DNA of 64,000 nt from Mikania micrantha (taxonomy: Eukaryota > Streptophyta > Magnoliopsida > Asterales > Asteraceae), in contig CM018688.1 in NCBI GenBank assembly GCA_009363875.1, positions 61,791,001 through 61,855,000 on the forward strand. The letters run 5' to 3'. The position numbers and the translations under genes were made by a program. The notes beneath the pieces were generated by a model. That model did no database searches. It saw only the letters and a list, made by a program, of their open reading frames with translations, and was not told where the DNA came from. Positions 1 through 11,648 of this stretch are shown one piece after another. Numbering within the stretch: the first letter of the stretch is position 1; each line of letters opens with the position of its first letter.

Positions 1-345
1 GGTTTCTTAACCGCCTTATATGATATCGCTTTAAAAGAGGTCACTATTTTTTAGGGCGGTGGGATGAATAGCCCTAAATTTAAAAATAGCCGCCTCAAAT
101 AGCTGTATTAAAGGCTTCTATATTTGTTTTTTAGGGCGGTTTTGTATATAATTGGGTGGTTTAATTTTTGTTTTTGGGGCGGTTGGTTTATTTTATGGGG
201 TGGTTTAATTTTTTGCTTTGGGGCGGTTGGTTAGTTTTATGGCGCGGTTTCGTGGTTGTTTTTTTGGGGCGGTTCCGGTTATATAGGGCGGTTCTTCTAT
301 TGGGTATTTGTGGCGGTTCGTTTTTTTGGGCGGTTATTCTACGAG
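1..345. repeat. CACTA subterminal array, GGGCGGTT motif (left end)
   Basis: About a dozen copies of GGGGCGGTT, GGGTGGTT and close variants occur in plus orientation, about 20 bp apart where densest (roughly 130-340). They are the mirror image of the AACCGCCCC copies at 10575-10935, as expected for the two ends of one CACTA element. In En/Spm such repeats bind the element's own TNPA protein; that role is inferred here. Confidence 0.8.
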
Positions 346-489
346 CTAGTAAATATTATTGATATCGAAACATATTTCCAACCAACAATAAAATCTGCAC
401 TGCTATATATAAGAGTTTCTAGATTCAAACCAACATATATACATCCAATACTATCATTCATAACTTCAACAAAACTTTAAGCTAGAATG

Positions 490-1672
490 CAAGTTTAAAT
501 TTAGACTTATAAGATACAAATGGAAATCCGGAAACAACATGTTTGGTTGAGAAACACAAAGTTAAAAACTTGCGGCGATAATTCTTTGACTATTTCATCA
601 ATCTCCTTACATGTAATGTACTTCTTTTCATTCCAAATCTAAAAATATATAAACAAAAGAGTGAGATACAATATATATATATTTATGTATATATATAAAC
701 AAACTATATCTAAATTTAAATTAAACACTAACGCTTTCAAGAAAATTTTATTGATATAAATGAAGAAACTCATACTTGTTTTTGATCAAGCAATAGCCAC
801 ATTCACAATAGTTTTTTTGTTGTATGGAGCACTACATTACATTAACAACAATTATTTTAAAGACAATCAAATAAATTAAAAAGATTAAATCAAACAAACC
901 TTAACCATTTCCCATTTTAAGTGCAAGCCCAAAGCATCTTCAATTAGAAATGTAAAGGCATAATTTTGCTTGCTTTTGCTTTTCATTATTGAATCTATAA
1001 TATATCCTTTTAGTTTCAAATGATAAATTATAAATAGAACCCAATGACCAATACAATAAATAAATCATAAAATAACTAAATTAGGTGTGTTGGTTATTAT
1101 TTATATATATTTTGCAAATAAAGTAAAAAAATACATATTACCTTGCTACATATGGTGCAAGAAAAAATGATCTTTTACTATGAAATGAATACACTTCTAA
1201 GATGTGTTGTTTTGTATGATCGGAATATTTGGTACATATATCACCCGAAATTTCACGTGGATTGAAGAATGCACATTTTGAATTTGGCATTAATGCAAAA
1301 AAAGTACCTTAAATTACAATAATGTTAAGTATATATGAATTGGATTGTGTCTAAAGATGTTATTAAAACATATAAAAAGAATAAAAAAAACTTACATTGC
1401 AAAGAAGTAAATGATGCCAACATCAAGCCAATCGTTGCATAATAACTGCAACAACTCCATGTATGAAAGACCTTCGACATACTTTTCGGGATACATCCCG
1501 TCAGGCGTAGCACATGTAATTGCATGTTCATCGCCAATGAAAGCTGATAACATTTGACATATCCTTTGTATTGAACGAGGTCTTTTTTTATTTTCTCCAA
1601 AGTAAGCTCAATTCGGATCTTCAATATTTGGAGCGATGGTAGTGGGCATTTGGGTTTGTTCACTTTACTCAA
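490..1672 (-). pseudogene. Ulp1-like C48 peptidase remnant of the CACTA element
   Basis: This degenerate, probably multi-exon minus-strand coding region resembles the SUMO-protease-like domain that many plant CACTA and MULE elements carry. Visible pieces are WLDVGIIYFF (about 1420), NSKCAFFNP with SFFLAPYVA (about 1290-1150), GHWVLFIIYHLKLKGYIID (about 1049-990) with the presumed catalytic His codon at 1044-1046, and ECGYC with the presumed catalytic Cys codon at 799-801. The tail contains KKYITCKEIDEIVKEL near 630-580. Stops and intron-like AT-rich gaps separate the pieces. It lies downstream of the TNPA-like region on the same strand and may have been one gene with it. No start codon can be assigned. 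Confidence 0.65.
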
Positions 1673-1769
1673 TTTGCTTTAACTAACAAAAAGATAATGA
1701 TAATAACATTAATTGGTAATTATATATATTTTTGAGTGTGTGATCGATTACAAATAAGTTGATAACTAA

Positions 1770-2441
1770 GAGGTTGTTTGATAGCATCTGAATGGGTCTG
1801 AATCTGAACCATTCAAATTCAGACCCTTTGTTTGGGACGTCTGAACGAAAAAAACATCTGAATGGAGGTACGAATGGTTCAGACCTTGAACTAAGTCTGA
1901 ATGGGTCTGAATGGAGAAAATAGAGAAAAAGGCATGATTTTCCCGTCTTCCTTCACTTCGGCTTCCTCCTCCCCCACCCCTATCTCGACGCCGCTCAACC
2001 CCACTGCCTGCTGCACCGCCACTCGACCCCACCACCTACCGGACCACCACTCGACCCCACCACCGGTGGTTCAGAAGTTCAGGTGCTTCGATGCTCGACC
2101 AACGGGATGGTTCACATGGTTCAATGCTCAACTGACCGATGCTCGACGGAGGGTGCGGTGACCGTTCGATGCTCGACCGATGCTCGAAGTATGCGACAGG
2201 AGGCGAAGGCGATGGGAGGCGGGAGGTCGACGACAGGTTGCGAAGGCGGCGACAGAGGTGAAGGCGGCGAGGAGAGGCAGGAGGCGGTGATGGGAGGCGG
2301 GAGGCGGCGATGCTCGAGTGGGTGCGACCAACGGGATGGCTTTGAGTCTTTTTTAGGGTTTTTCAATTAAAAGGGTATTTTTCATTCAGATGCTAAAACA
2401 AACAACACCGCTTAATTATTCAGACACAACCAAACGGCCCT
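1770..2441. mobile_element. MITE-like insertion with inverted ends, inside the CACTA element
   Basis: The left end reads GAGGTTGTTTGATAGCATCT, and the right end in reverse complement reads AGGGCCGTTTGGTTGTGTCT. The two termini are related and AT-flanked (TAA on the left, TTAA on the right), which suggests a PIF/Harbinger Tourist-type target duplication. The interior (about 1960-2330) is strikingly GC-rich compared with its surroundings and contains runs resembling GGAGGCGGGAGGCGG. It separates the Ulp1-like remnant from the TNPA-like remnant, so it inserted into the CACTA. Short open frames in the GC-rich part are low-complexity and not believed to be genes. Confidence 0.5.
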
Positions 2442-2457
2442 TAATTACCATATTCAC

Positions 2458-4270
2458 AAAGCCTATTTGTCCAACTTCATATTGTTGTTCTAAGAGTGAA
2501 GAAATGTCATCCAATTCTTCAACCTAAATAATAAACAAGTTATAAAATTATACAAAATAAAACTTATTTATAATAAACTACTTGTTGTGGTATATAAACT
2601 ACTTCCGTTGTGACTTCAGGGTTGTAAATTTATGGAGTGGTAACTCTTTGACTGGAAATGTGATTGAATGCCTCGTTCATAAGCTTCAATTTATCAAAAG
2701 ATATTAAAATAAAAATTATAATATAGCAAGATAAAACAATATATGTACAAATATACCTTTAATGCTTCTCTTGGCCACTGAACAAAATTATGAAGCATAT
2801 TTTCCACACAACTAATTTCATCGGTCTGAGTCATATCAAGAATAGGTGTTTTTTCACAACCTTCGATAACCATATCTACTTGAACCTTGACACATTTCTC
2901 ACTAAATAAACGTCCATGTAGAATACGGTCCACAGAAGGCCATACTTGTCCTTTAGCTACCATAAGTTCCAAACTGGGTTGGAACGGAAATAACAATTCA
3001 CAATGAGTTAATTTCTGCAAAATCATATGATTTTTTATTAATATAGCATGTGTATGTATACGTATAAATGACCTTTTATTTATAAACATATAAATATTAC
3101 CTCTATAGGTGGATAGTTCATATTTTGTCCACCTGATGTATCACTAGAGCCATAAGGAATTAGGCTCTCATCAACCATTTAAAATGGAACACTACCTCGA
3201 CTTCCATCTCTTCCTGCATCAATTTTTTTGCGATGTTTACCAACATTAAAAAGTCCACCATGAACTTTTGTTGAACCAATAAACTCAAAAAAGGAAAAAA
3301 GGATTCGATGAACCTTTGTGATCTTTCATTATTATAATAAATACTTTAAAATTTTATATGTTTATAAACGTAATTACCAATGACATTTGAAACTGTACGT
3401 GAGCGTCCTCCGTGCTCCGGTCCCAAAACTCTATTTAGAGGATCATCATTTGCTATAAAATAGGACCCATCTTTAATCATGCTTTCTTCAACACAAACCT
3501 ACAAATTATAATTGATAAGACATTCAACTATATGATAATATATAACTTAAGAATTTATCTATTTACCAACTCATTGATTTTTTCTTTACTATTATTTGTA
3601 AGTTCGTAAACTTTGGTTTCTTTATTTTTCTTGGCCTTGCTCAATACCCAAAACTTGGTACGATCATTTTGTATTTTCTTGACATGGTCATAATCTGCTT
3701 CAAGTTGAGGCCAGATCATCTCAAATTTTTCCTTCATCCCAATGAATCTTGTTCTTTGAACATGTGAAAAATTTTTATTCATCATTGCACTGGCTCTAGA
3801 TTTAGTACTTTTTGCCTTCTCATAAATCAACAACCAAAAAGTAAAAACTTGTCACGAAAAAATATATGAATAATTATAATAATAAGTATAATAAAAATAA
3901 TCAATAACACATACCACAAATTTTTCACTAGATTTTTCCTTACAAAAACCATCCCAGAGCATACGATCAAGAAATTCATACTTGCCAAAAGGAAGCTTGT
4001 CTTATTTTACATACTCGTTAACAAGCATGCTTTTAAAATTGGTCAATATTTTTTGGTTTTCTTTAACATATAACTTTTCGGATCATCAGTTTTAATATTA
4101 CAGAGCTCCTAAAAATTTACATAGAAAACAATTAGAAATAGTAATTAATCTATAGTACAATATATTTAACAAAGTAAAATATATACTACCTTTATTTGTA
4201 ACCAAGGTTCTTACAAAACCTCTTGTGGTATGTCTTTTTTGTCCATATAATACGATAATAATTGCTTTCA
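2458..4270 (-). pseudogene. TNPA-like (Transposase_24 family) gene remnant
   Basis: On the minus strand a stretch at 3833-3555 encodes SRASAMMNKN and a basic helical region typical of the Transposase_24 (TNPA/Ptta) family. A further piece near 3440-3380 reads LGPEHGGRSRTVSN, matching the family's conserved GxEHxGRxRGVG signature. Upstream (about 4010-3905) is KYEFLDRMLWDGFCKEKSSE. Downstream at 3089-2694 is a C-terminal section with CELLFPFQPSLEL. Stops and probable introns break it. In En/Spm, TNPA binds the subterminal repeats and works with TNP2 (TNPD), which fits the GGGCGGTT arrays. The exact exon structure is not resolvable by eye. Confidence 0.62.
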
Positions 4271-4279
4271 CTTTAAAGC

Positions 4280-5085
4280 ATAATTGGACATAAACCACTG
4301 ATAATTATCACCAATTGGCTAATTATTTTCATTAAATTCAATTACATAATACTTTTCCCCATGCTTCTTTGAACAAGAAGCAACACCATGCTTACCTCTT
4401 TTATACATACCTATTAAAATTAAACAACACAATGAAAATTAACTTTCACGTACATTTAAAACCCAACATTAGGATGTCGAAGCCACATCCTTTGAAGCGA
4501 AATGGTATCTCGTCGATGAAGACACATGAACAAATATTCAAATCTCTCCCCTATAAAATGTAATTCACACCAAGCAAGTATAAACATTAAGTGATGCCAT
4601 TTACTACAACTTAAAAATGTCAAGGAGAACAAACAAACAAGATTATTTTCTCTTTGTTACATTTATGCAAGTAAATGATGCATTTAAGAATCGAAACAAA
4701 CCACCTTAAAAACTAAGGTGTCTGTTTATGTTGTGTGTGTTTAAAATCTTAAGACCAACATCTTATAGTTTATTAGTTACTAACATCTTAAAATAAATAA
4801 AAAAGTCTCTAGCTAGAAGCTCTCGGCTCCAAACAAAACATATCAAGCATATTTCAAAACAACATTTACATGTGAACACAACAAGTCAAACCGACATACG
4901 GGACCACCTAAATTTATAATGTCTATCAACCGCCTCAAATAGCCAACACAAACACATATAAGTTCGAGATTTAAAGATAGTGAATTGAAAACTTTCTTGT
5001 GCTTTGATAAAACCGGCCTTCAACTAAGTTCCAAAATCGTCCGACCAAAAATCAATATCTACCGTCGCTCATCCGCCCTCCTGCC
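4280..5085. other. No recognisable gene; AT-rich interior of the CACTA
   Basis: I see no convincing coding sequence here. Near 4920-4945 there is a short stretch with AACCGCCTCAAATAGCC that resembles sequence at 85-110, suggesting internally repeated CACTA sequence. Confidence 0.4.
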
Positions 5086-5089
5086 GCCG

Positions 5090-5225
5090 CAATACCCCAT
5101 GTCGCCGCTCCTGCACCTGCGATACATCCCTGTCGCCGCAACACACCCCTGTCGCCGCAACACACCCCTGACGCCGCAACTCACCCTGACGCCGCAACAC
5201 ACCGATGCCGCCGTAACACACACCG
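5090..5225. repeat. GC-rich minisatellite, unit about 18 bp
   Basis: Units resembling CGCCGCAACACACCCCTG repeat about six times with divergence. All open frames crossing it on both strands are products of the repeat and are not counted as genes. Confidence 0.7.
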
Positions 5226-5344
5226 GCCGAAACGATCGGGAAAGAGATGCTAGAAAGCTTTCGTGGGAATGCACAGGAACTAATTAACACGATCGAGAAA
5301 ATGAGAGGGAAATGAAAGTTTTCGTGGGATAAAGGGAGGGGATA

Positions 5345-5602
5345 TTGTTAGGGCGGTTGTTTTAGTTTTTTGAGGCAGTCTGTTTAATGGGGCGGTTTCC
5401 TTTTTTGGGGTGGTTTCATATTTAATGGGGCGGTTGTTTATTTTTTAGGGTGATTTCTCCTTATATGGGGCGGTTATGGTATTTTTTAGGGCGGTCCCTG
5501 TTTTTTTTATGGGTAATTTAATGGGGGCGGTTCTTTTTGTTTTTTTGGGGCGGTTCTTCATTGTTTTGGGGCGGTTTTTTCTTTTTTAGGGCGGTCCAAC
5601 GT
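5345..5602. repeat. Internal GGGCGGTT array of the CACTA element
   Basis: About twelve copies of GGGGCGGTT, AGGGCGGTCC and variants occur at roughly 20-bp spacing, in the same orientation as the array at 1-345. The array lies between a plus-strand ORF starting at 5766 and the minus-strand TNPA/Ulp1 gene block. It could be a bidirectional promoter or the end of a nested second element. No CACTA terminus is visible next to it. Confidence 0.75.
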
Positions 5603-5765
5603 AATATTTTTGAAAGTTTTTAAAAAATATATGAAATATAATTAGTTTATTAATCATTTTATTGTTTTTATAACGTTGTGAAACAGTCTTTTTTCCTAAC
5701 GGTTGTAAATTTTTCTTATATAAATGTTTGATGTAGCATTATATTGGTTTATAAAAAAACGTAAC

Positions 5766-6128
5766 ATGAGTTCCAGCGGTAGTGCAAATCAAGTTCCATG
5801 GACCATTCAAGAAGAAGAAATATTAGCTGAATCTTGGATTATCACAACCAAAAAATATAAAGACAAGTTTTCTGGATCTCAATTCTGGGACATGGTAAGC
5901 TATTGCTTTCACTTGCCGTCAAAACGTGTTGAAGAACGTAGTAGTGATGATCTTTGCGATAAGTGGCTCGATTTAAAAAGAAAGACGTCGACATTTAGCG
6001 TTATTTACGATAACGTATATAATAACCGTGAAATGGTGTTGAATGATATCGGCATAATGACGAAGGCACAAGAAGAATATCATTCAAAAATGGTTCCACT
6101 TTTAATCATGTTTCATTTTGGCAAATAA
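5766..6128 (+). CDS. SANT/Myb-like protein resembling PIF/Harbinger ORF1, C-terminally truncated
   Basis: The 120-residue product begins MSSSGSANQVPWTIQEEEIL and has a SANT/Myb-like first half: W at the PWT position, then AESWIITT and FWDMVSYCF. A central KWLDLKRK leads to NNREMVLNDIGIMTKAQEEY. This is the pattern of the plant proteins often mislabelled glutathione S-transferase T3-like, which correspond to ORF1 of PIF/Harbinger transposons with a NAM-associated C-terminal region. Family members usually run well beyond 200 residues, so this copy stops early, losing the C-terminal half. An upstream in-frame ATG at 5724 is possible, but 5766 starts the conserved serine-rich leader. It begins about 165 bp after the internal array, which may act as its promoter. 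It could be a captured fragment rather than a working gene. Confidence 0.6.
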   Translation: MSSSGSANQVPWTIQEEEILAESWIITTKKYKDKFSGSQFWDMVSYCFHLPSKRVEERSSDDLCDKWLDLKRKTSTFSVIYDNVYNNREMVLNDIGIMTKAQEEYHSKMVPLLIMFHFGK

Positions 6129-6540
6129 TTAAAGATTACATGTAAAACAAATCATATGTAATTTTTTACTTTCATGAATAAGTTGTATTGTAATTCTTTA
6201 CTTTAATTAATAATTTGTTGCTTTACTTTCATTAATAATATGTATTCATTATATATGATTACTAATAAATTAAAAATTATATAAGTATAAAATATTTGTA
6301 ATAGAGAATATTAAGCTAAATAACATAACAAAATAAATTTAAAAGGTGTTTCAAAAACTGCTCCGTATAACACACGTCTTATCATTTTCAATTTAACATG
6401 CATACAAGAAAATTGTATTAATAAATAATTATAACTAAAAGCATAATAAAAGGTATATATATATATATGTGTATATTTATTGTCTAACACTTACCATATA
6501 TCATGGTTTATCAACATATATCCCTTCATTGTGGTCAGAT
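6129..6540. other. AT-rich spacer between convergent gene remnants
   Basis: No coding potential is evident. The stretch is A/T homopolymer-rich with a (TA)n run near 6453-6470. It separates the 3' ends of the SANT-like ORF (plus) and the TNP2 remnant (minus). Confidence 0.4.
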
Positions 6541-9500
6541 TATATATATGTGTTGCCTTCAATTATGTTATTTTTTGGTTGAATCACGACTGAAAATGGT
6601 GGTAGGTCGTCAAACTGGTCATATTCGTCCTCGTTAGTGACATCATCCACAGCAAGGATACACCGTTTTCCTTATAATACGATATGGAGTCTTGGTTTGC
6701 TCGGGTCGTTGACATAGAACAGTTGCGTGACTTGTTTAGCGAGAACAAATGGCCCAGATGCATAGGCATCACTTATGAGGTGAACAAAGGTAAAACCGTG
6801 GTTATCAACTTTAATACATGTACGGTTATTCACTCACTTACACTTAAACACATGTATGATGAAATAATGATAGTCCAATTCCCAAATTTCTTGTATGACA
6901 CCTTAATAAGATTCTTTGGCTATTCTTAACATTATTGAATGATCTGCTATGTCAAATTCAGTTTTAGAAGCTATTAATGTAACTCCACTATTCTGCATTG
7001 TACTTTTTTTGTCTTGATCTTTAGTATAAAATGTATGTCCATCAATATCATAGCTCTGGTAAGACATTACTCTGAAATCTGGGCCTTGTCTCAACCGTTT
7101 CACCATTTCATCAACCTTAGTTGTCATTACCTTGTTTTTCATCCAGTTAGAAAATTCCTTATTGTGTTTCATAACATACCACATTTCATTCTTACCTTGG
7201 TTTATCGACCGCAACATGTTCAAGTGTTTATCAACATAAGGACCAAGACATGTCATGTGTTTTAAGACCAACAAGTGTGCAAGTTGTAAATTATCACGAC
7301 TTGGAATTAATGTTTTCATCCCAACACCTCCGACTCCTTCAAGTTTACCCGAGTGACTAGATTGAGGAACACCAATACTCTTGACACCTTCCAAATAACT
7401 TGTACAAAATTCGGTCACCTCCTCTGAAGCATACCCTTCAATAATACTACCTTCAGGTCGATTAAGGTTTCTTACATAACCTTTCAAGAAACCCATATAT
7501 CTTTCAAAAGGATACATGTAACGTAGAAATACAGGCCCACAAGCCTTGATTTCTCCAATGATATGAGATACCAAATGAACCACTACATCAAAAATATATG
7601 GAGGAAAGTACATCTCCAATTCATATAACGTGATGATAACTTCTTTTTGCAAAGTATCCAAGGACTCTAGATCAATAACTTTTGAGTGAATCATGTTAAA
7701 AAATAAACACAATTTTTTTATGGTATGTCGGATTTTCTCTGGTAAAATTCCACGAATAGCAATAGGAATCATATGTAATCAAAACATGACAATCATGATA
7801 TTGCATACCAAGCAATTTACAATCTTGCATCGACACCAATCTTTTAATGTTTGCAGAATAGTTAGATGAAACTTTAATGCCGTGTAAACATTTACAAAAC
7901 TTCATTTTTTCTTCTTTTGACAGTGTATAACACGTCGGTGGTGGATAAATACAATTGGTTGTCTTAACAGAGGCAAGCTCTTTACGTATTCCCATGTCTA
8001 CCAAGTCTTTATGTACATTAATTTCATCTTTAGTTTTGCCAGGAATGTTTAACAATAAGGCCAACAAACTATCAGATACATTTTTTTCAATATGCATAAT
8101 GTCTAAACAATGTCTAACATCCAAATGCTTCCAATATGGTAAATCCCAAAAGATAGTTTTTTTCCAAATAACATCCTTTTGAGCACGAGTTCTTTTTCCT
8201 AGCACAATATTTAGGTTTTCAACTCTTGAGAATGCATCCAATCGTTTCCTCATCGTTCGATGCTCGGTATTTCCATCAAACTCGTGTTTTTCTTCTGATA
8301 AACATGACCGGTAGGAAGAAATCTTCGATATCCCACGAATACGGTTTTTTTGCAATTTTTTAACCAAATTGAATTTGTCTCGTCTTCACAAAAAGGGCAA
8401 GCTTTTTTTTACCTTTTGTACTATATCCTGATAAATTGCCATATGTCGGCAAGTCACTTATGGTGAAAAAAATCATGGCTCGTAATGTAAAATTTTCCTT
8501 CTTGTAAGCATCATAAACAACTATACCTATACCCCATAGAGTCTTCAGATCATCGATCAATGGAGCCAAATAAACATCAATGTCATTACCAGGTTTTTTC
8601 GGACATTGAATCAACAATGTCATCATAGTGTATTTTTGTTTCATGCATAACCAAGGAGAAAGATTGTAAATGCATAGAAGGACCAGTCAAGTACTATGAC
8701 GGCTACTCATGTTACCAAAAGGATCAATTCCATCTAAACTAAGTCCAAACCATATATTTCTAATCTCTTCACCAAAATATGGATACTTGTGATCAATATT
8801 TATCCACTGGGTGAATCCGCCACAGGTCTTAATTTTCCATCATTTACACGACCATCCTTATGCCAACGTAATAATTTTGCTTCATTTTCGTTTGAAAATA
8901 ATCGTTTAAGTCTTTGTATAATAGGAAAATACCACAATATTTTATTTGGTGGTCCATTTTTTGTGACATCATCATCCATGTCATATGTTTCTTTTTTTAC
9001 GCTTGTATCTAGAAGCACCGCAGATAATACATTTATGTTCTTTTTCAAACTCCTTTTTATACAACATACAATCATTTGAACAAGCATGTATTCTTTTAAC
9101 TTCCAATCCCATTGGACACATTAATTTTATTGCTTGATACGTTGAAATTGGTAACTCATTACCGTCTGGAAGCATGTCATGTAAAATCACTAAGAGATCG
9201 GTGAAACTTTTATCACTTCATCCATAATTCGACTTTAAGTTAAACAACTTCAAAACATCATTAAGTTTTGAAAATTTTTCACAACCAAGATATAGTGGTT
9301 TTTATGCATTATCAAATAAGACATGTAATTTTCTTTGATCATCATCACCAATATTGGTTTCTAGATCATGTAACATTTCACTTAAATTGTCATTTAGATC
9401 AATTGAATGGTCATCATCATTGACAATATTTGAATCGTTAATATGAATATCATCATTTTGTGAACTTATTGAAGACATGCTACGATTACTTAGTAATTCT

Positions 9501-9736
9501 CCATGCATTGATTAACAAGTATATCTATGCATAAAACCATGTTTCATCAAATGAAACTCTATCTCTTTAATATCATCAAATCTTTTGAAGTTTTTACAAA
9601 TTATACATGGACAATAAATCGTTCCATTTCTTTTATTCACCCGATTAACTTCAGCATCTTTAAGAAAAATTTGCATGCCCTCTGTATATGCTGAGAAAGT
9701 ATGTGCAATATGGTACATCCAGTTAATTCGGTCCAT
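6540..9736 (-). pseudogene. TNP2-type CACTA transposase, degenerate
   Basis: Read on the minus strand, the domains occur in the order expected for TNP2. The transposase-associated domain begins at 9736 (MDRINWMY, then IYCPCIICKNF and HLMKHGF). The TNP2 core follows (9290-8370) with SDKSFTDLL, ACSNDCMLYKKE, LKRLFSNENEAKLLRWH and GLSLDGIDPFGNM. A middle block (8367-7696) has WDLPYWKHL and HCLDIMHIEKNV. The DUF4218 part (7772-6903) has MIPIAIRGILPEK and FERYMGFLKGYVRN. A DUF4216-like tail follows (about 6784-6580) with PFVLAKQVTQLFYVNDP. In-frame stops at 9218-9220 and 8687-8689 (both at conserved Trp positions) and at 6672-6674, plus frameshifts near 9080 and 7750, mean it cannot make a full transposase. 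The enzyme would have cut and moved this element family. Confidence 0.85.
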
Positions 9737-9779
9737 CGGAAATTAAGTAAAACAAAACAAAATACATAAATCCAATTAT

Positions 9780-10115
9780 ATGATGTAACCCACTATAATG
9801 GTTTAGTGGATCCTAACCCACTTTTTGGATATTTTATCTCATATGTATAGATGTTAATAAGTTAACATTTAAGAAAAAAATTGGCAGCATTTCCCCTTAA
9901 CTTCCCAAGTATGTAAATAATCCACAAACTCATAGGAGTAAGGAGAAACGTAAACCAAATTTTTCTTAAATGTTAACTCATTAACATACATACATATCCT
10001 AAACAAGATAAATCTTCAAAAAGTAGTCCCAATGAGGACTATCTGAATTTATCTAATATTCTAAGGATTATTGTTAAATAGCATAAACATAAAATTAAAC
10101 ACAGAAATATTTTAA

Positions 10116-10152
<37 letters not shown>

Positions 10153-10575
10153 ATTTTGAAACTAATATATTTTGCAAATTTTGTTAATGACAAAAAAAAA
10201 GAATTATTTATACATGTAGCATAATTCAATAAAATAAATAAGAGATAGATAATGTATATCATTTATCATATATTCAACGTGGTGGTTGTTTCAATTCAAA
10301 GATGAAATATAAACTTCAATGTCTTCAAAACATACAAATAAACAATTAAACGAATCTTAAAATAATAAAAGAGAATGATAAAACATATATTGACGTTAAA
10401 TAGAAATGTTAATACCTGAATGTACAAAAACAATCGGAAAAAAAACAAATGATGAAAACTGCACTCCAGCTCGAATGGAAGAAATTTAACAAGAGAAATA
10501 CACTGTAAGTCTGTAATCGATCATCTGATGTTGAAGATGATAAAATAGTCCATTCTATCTTTAAAAAATTCAAAT
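9780..10575. other. AT-rich leader region upstream of TNP2
   Basis: No gene is seen. The region holds a (TA)n run at about 10109-10152 and A/T-rich sequence between the transposase start and the right subterminal array, where the TNP2 promoter would be expected. Confidence 0.4.
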
Positions 10576-10935
10576 TTCAAAAAATCACCCTAAAAAATAA
10601 GGTTCTCGACCTCAAAAATAAGGTTCCCGACCGCCCAAAAAACTATAAACAGCCCCAAAAACGAAGAACGCAAACCGCCCTATATGAAAAAAACTGCCCC
10701 AAATAATTAAACTTAAACCGCCCCAGAATTTAAAAAATCGCCCCAAAAATTAAAAAAAACCGCCCCATTATCAACCGTCCCATATAATATCCAGCTTGAT
10801 TCATTTTAAACCGCCTCAATTATTATGCAAACCGCCCCAAAAATTAACATTGAATTTCATTTGCATTTATTGGGGCGGTTATTATATAAACCGCCTTAAA
10901 AATAAAAAATCAACCGCCCCAAATATACATATTTG
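10575..10935. repeat. CACTA subterminal array, AACCGCCCC motif (right end)
   Basis: About fourteen copies of AACCGCCCC, ACCGCCTCA and related forms lie mostly in minus orientation, with at least one reversed copy (GGGGCGGTT at about 10871). A mixture of direct and inverted copies is normal for CACTA subterminal regions. The array sits upstream of the TNP2 start at 9736. Confidence 0.82.
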
Positions 10936-10943
10936 TACTAGTG
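10930..10943 (-). other. CACTA terminal inverted repeat (5' end of the element)
   Basis: The minus strand reads CACTAGTACAAATA from 10943, the classic CACTA end. The flanking trinucleotide that should be duplicated is CTA (10944-10946); its partner is beyond the left window edge. Confidence 0.8.
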
Positions 10944-11645
10944 CTAATCACACCAATAACAAAATTCTTTTCACAAATCAATGTAAATTTTTCTTATATT
11001 GTTGTTTGACAATGAAAACACCATTGTCATGCATCCACATAAACAAATCCCAGGAAGTCATGAATTATTGAAACAAAACATATATAAAAACAAAATGTAG
11101 ATGTTATGTTCGATTGGTATCAAAAGTTGATTTGTTGGTAAAAGATTCAGCATCAAACAATGGTCCATTAATACTAGACTTTGATGACTTTATACTGATA
11201 CTAAAGATACATATAATAAATGAAGCGAGTAAATTGTGAAAAATCATATGATTCTTTATTTCTTTATATAAAGTCTGCCTACACGATATCAAGTAATCTT
11301 GTATTCTGTTAAATAATCGGCTCATATATATATATATTAAAGAATCTTATATCAAGTCAAATAATTAGCATATAATATTAAAGAATCTTATATCATGTAT
11401 ACATCAAAGAATTTCATGTCATGTCAAATAACTTGTATGCATATCAAGGAATCTTGAAACTTGTCAAACGATTTGGTTTTTATATTGGTTGTATTAAATC
11501 TATGCGATCCATGTATTATAACAAATATATATGTATAACTCTATACAACCCATATTAAGTTCCAAATCAATCTAACATGTTAAGTTGCAGATTTTGTTTA
11601 TTTGATTAAACATATACAAAGATATATGAGCCAATAAAACAAGTA
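10944..11645. other. No gene; degenerate short repeats
   Basis: Between 11335 and 11475 variants of AAAGAATCTTATATCAAGTC recur four or five times. Otherwise the sequence is AT-rich with no supported coding region. Confidence 0.4.
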
Positions 11646-11648
11646 TAA

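Larger units (their letters stand above)
1..10943 (-). mobile_element. CACTA (En/Spm) DNA transposon, left end outside the window
   Basis: The right boundary reads, on the minus strand, CACTAGTACAAATATG, a typical CACTA terminus, at 10943. A GGGGCGGTT-type subterminal array follows immediately. Minus-strand remnants then occur in the order TNP2 transposase (9736-6540), a TNPA-like Transposase_24 gene (about 4270-2458) and a Ulp1-like C48 peptidase (1672-490), ending in another array at 1-345 where the window is cut. This gene order matches autonomous plant CACTA elements. All reading frames contain stops or frameshifts, so this copy looks dead. A third array at 5345-5602 and a plus-strand SANT-like ORF are unusual. 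A nested pair of elements sharing the right end is an alternative reading. The left CACTA terminus and the 3-bp target duplication cannot be seen. Confidence 0.82.

Noticed and set aside
5059..5290. Cys/Gly-rich or Thr/Pro-rich open frames on both strands
   Set aside because: They are translations of an 18-bp GC-rich minisatellite; the protein repeats with the DNA and no family resembles them.
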